From Candidatus Omnitrophota bacterium (GTDB taxonomy: Bacteria; Omnitrophota; Omnitrophia; Omnitrophales; Aquincolibacteriaceae), in NCBI GenBank assembly GCA_023819025.1, contig JAMWDC010000084.1, positions 1-7,836 on the forward strand: DNA of 7,836 bases, written 5' to 3'. Shown one piece after another: positions 6,575-7,836 of this stretch. Made by a program: the position numbers and the translations under genes. The notes below the pieces were generated by a model. It searched no databases. It worked only from the letters and a program-made list of their open reading frames with translations, and was not told the origin of the DNA. The stretch's first letter is position 1, and every line of letters starts with the position of its first letter.

Positions 6575-7595
6575 TTTTCTTCCGACCTATCAAGTGGTTG
6601 AAAGCCCCCAGATCGAGGCCCCGGAAGCGAAGGTTATGCTCCGGGTTGAAAATATTTCGAAGGATTTCGGAAAGTTCCGGGCCTTGGATCGGGTATCCTT
6701 TGAAATCCGTGAAGGCGAAATTCTGGGATTCCTCGGCCCTAATGGGGCTGGAAAGACGACGGCTATGCGAATTCTCACGGGTTTTTTCCCGCCCACGGAA
6801 GGAATGGTTTGGATCGATGGTGAGGAGCTTTTCAGCCGACCGCAGAAGTTGAAGCGAAAAATCGGTTACTTGCCAGAATACGTCAACTTATACGGTGAAA
6901 TGACCGTCATGGAATTTTTGAAATTTGTGGCTCAGGCCAAAAGGGTTCACCCTAAGATACGCGAGCGCCACCTTGAGGAGAAGTTAACCTCCTGCGGACT
7001 CTGGGATGTTAGACATTGGCTGATCGACCGTTTGTCCAAAGGGTACCGGCAGCGTCTCGGCTTGGCTCAGGCCCTGGTTGGGGATCCCGATATTCTGATC
7101 TTGGATGAACCCACGAACGGTTTGGATCCTAAACAGATTATTGAAATCCGGACCTTGATCCGTGAGTTGGGTAAAGAAAGAACGCTGGTCCTCTCGACCC
7201 ATATCCTGCCCGAGGTCAGCATGGTGTGTGATCGGGTGTTGATTTTAAACCAGGGGAAAGTGGTGGCCAGCGGGACTCCGGATGAACTCGAGGCCTTGTT
7301 AAAAGACCGCCACCGAATTTATATCATGATGGCGGACCGCTATCGCAAAGAGGATGCCCTCGGGCTGTTAAGAGAACTTCCCGGCGTGCAACGAGTCGAT
7401 GTGACGGACGAGAGAGATGATCATGTTTCTCTTGCCCTAGAGGTTTCCAAAGAAATGGATTTGCGTTCCTCGATCAGCCGGCTCTTTGTCGAGCATCGGA
7501 TCCCGCTACTTGAGATCCGTAGCGGTAAACTCAGCCTTGAAGAAATATTTCTTAAAATCGTAGTGAACGAAAATACGGAGTACCCTTTTTCATGA
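6567..7595 (+). CDS. ABC transporter ATP-binding protein, GldA/CcmA-like
   Basis: The 342-residue ATPase has one complete nucleotide-binding domain: Walker A GPNGAGKTT (57-65), a YLPE Q-loop region (101-104) with Glu in place of Gln as in many GldA/CcmA-type ATPases, signature LSKGYRQR (157-164), Walker B ILILDEP (176-182), D-loop GLDP (185-188) and H-loop His212. A C-terminal domain of about 95 residues (245-338), ending in KLSLEEIFLKIV, is typical of ABC-2 exporter ATPases. It should power a transporter at the inner membrane face together with the permease that overlaps it by ATGA. The 23 residues before MLRVENISKDFG are Pro/Glu-rich and not part of the fold, so ATG 6636 is an alternative start. 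The 6567 start is preferred for its 8-nt overlap with tyrS and its ribosome binding site. Similarity to GldA does not imply gliding, and the cargo is unknown. Confidence 0.93.
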   Translation: MSSFLPTYQVVESPQIEAPEAKVMLRVENISKDFGKFRALDRVSFEIREGEILGFLGPNGAGKTTAMRILTGFFPPTEGMVWIDGEELFSRPQKLKRKIGYLPEYVNLYGEMTVMEFLKFVAQAKRVHPKIRERHLEEKLTSCGLWDVRHWLIDRLSKGYRQRLGLAQALVGDPDILILDEPTNGLDPKQIIEIRTLIRELGKERTLVLSTHILPEVSMVCDRVLILNQGKVVASGTPDELEALLKDRHRIYIMMADRYRKEDALGLLRELPGVQRVDVTDERDDHVSLALEVSKEMDLRSSISRLFVEHRIPLLEIRSGKLSLEEIFLKIVVNENTEYPFS

Positions 7596-7836
7596 AAAAC
7601 GCACTCGTCCTGGCCCGTAAAGACGTATCCTCCTTTTTTTATTCATGGATGGGGACGTTGATCTTTGTCTTTTTTTATCTTCTCGCGGGAATTTTTTTCA
7701 CGCTGCTGATCTCTCATTATTCCAAGCTCTCGTTCGAGGCTGCGCGGAATGCCTATGAAGGCATCCAGGGTCTCGGTCTGACCCGTTTTGTGTTTAGCAC
7801 CTTATTTCTTAATTTGAGCGTGGTGTTAATTTTTCT
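7592..7836 (+). CDS. ABC-2 type permease, GldF-like, N-terminal part (3' end outside window)
   Basis: The ATG at 7592 overlaps the ATPase stop as ATGA, and the frame is open for 81 codons to the window edge. GGAG at 7577-7580, 11 nt upstream, may serve as ribosome binding site. The start MKNALVLARKDVSSFF followed by a first transmembrane segment at about residues 21-41 (GTLIFVFFYLLAGIFFTLL) matches the N-terminus of ABC-2 permeases of the GldF/NosY-like type, where a short cytoplasmic KELxxYF-like helix leads into helix 1. A soluble stretch with a charged patch follows (42-65), and a second hydrophobic segment begins near 66. It should be the membrane partner of the upstream ATPase. In related loci a GldG-like protein and a DUF4340 protein often follow; these would be beyond the window. 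The family call rests on 81 residues and on context. Confidence 0.8.
   Translation, partial: MKNALVLARKDVSSFFYSWMGTLIFVFFYLLAGIFFTLLISHYSKLSFEAARNAYEGIQGLGLTRFVFSTLFLNLSVVLIF

Noticed and set aside
1..7836. Mobile elements, CRISPR arrays, tRNA or rRNA genes, defence-like cassette
   Set aside because: I saw no transposase, integrase, direct-repeat array, cloverleaf or rRNA motif, and every long frame is explained by a recognisable core gene or the transporter.

Overview
This 7.8 kb window looks like ordinary chromosomal core-gene sequence from a diderm (Gram-negative-type) bacterium. The evidence is a lipid A biosynthesis gene (lpxA), a six-domain ribosomal protein S1, housekeeping sigma-70-like promoters and dense packing of biosynthetic genes. 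Base composition is balanced, with no obvious compositional break. The lineage cannot be fixed from this sequence. The combination of aroF-tyrA-rpsA, a lone lpxA and a GldA/GldF-type transporter would suit several deep-branching or candidate diderm phyla (for example Omnitrophota-like bacteria), but that is only a guess.

Layout: (1) 1-326 is the 3' end of a DAHP synthase gene (aroF type). It is followed by tyrA (368-1204), making an aromatic amino acid pair on the + strand. (2) 1205-1429 is a 225-bp intergenic region with a good extended -10 promoter and a long leader. Next come rpsA (1430-3007) and, 6 nt further on, a FabF-type ketoacyl-ACP synthase gene (3014-4267). (3) lpxA lies alone on the - strand (4329-5141) and converges with fabF. 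(4) 5142-5365 is a 224-bp divergent control region with a promoter for each flanking gene. (5) On the + strand, tyrS (5366-6574) overlaps an ABC transporter ATPase gene (6567-7595). That gene overlaps by ATGA an ABC-2/GldF-like permease gene, which runs off the right edge (7592-7836).

Functional links: aroF and tyrA act at the entry of the shikimate pathway and on its tyrosine branch, and TyrS uses the tyrosine produced. FabF feeds fatty acid elongation. LpxA draws 3-hydroxyacyl-ACP from the same pool to begin lipid A. The last two genes encode the ATPase and the start of the membrane subunit of one ABC transporter. Only two genes (rpsA and the ATPase gene) have an obvious Shine-Dalgarno sequence. 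tyrA, fabF, lpxA and tyrS have weak ones or none, and lpxA may be translated from a leaderless mRNA.

I found no mobile element, CRISPR array, RNA gene or defence-like cassette, and no clearly new system. The points worth a second look are regulatory (the lpxA promoter at its start codon, matching divergent promoters, the rpsA leader) and contextual (missing aroA/cmk between tyrA and rpsA, fabF attached to rpsA).
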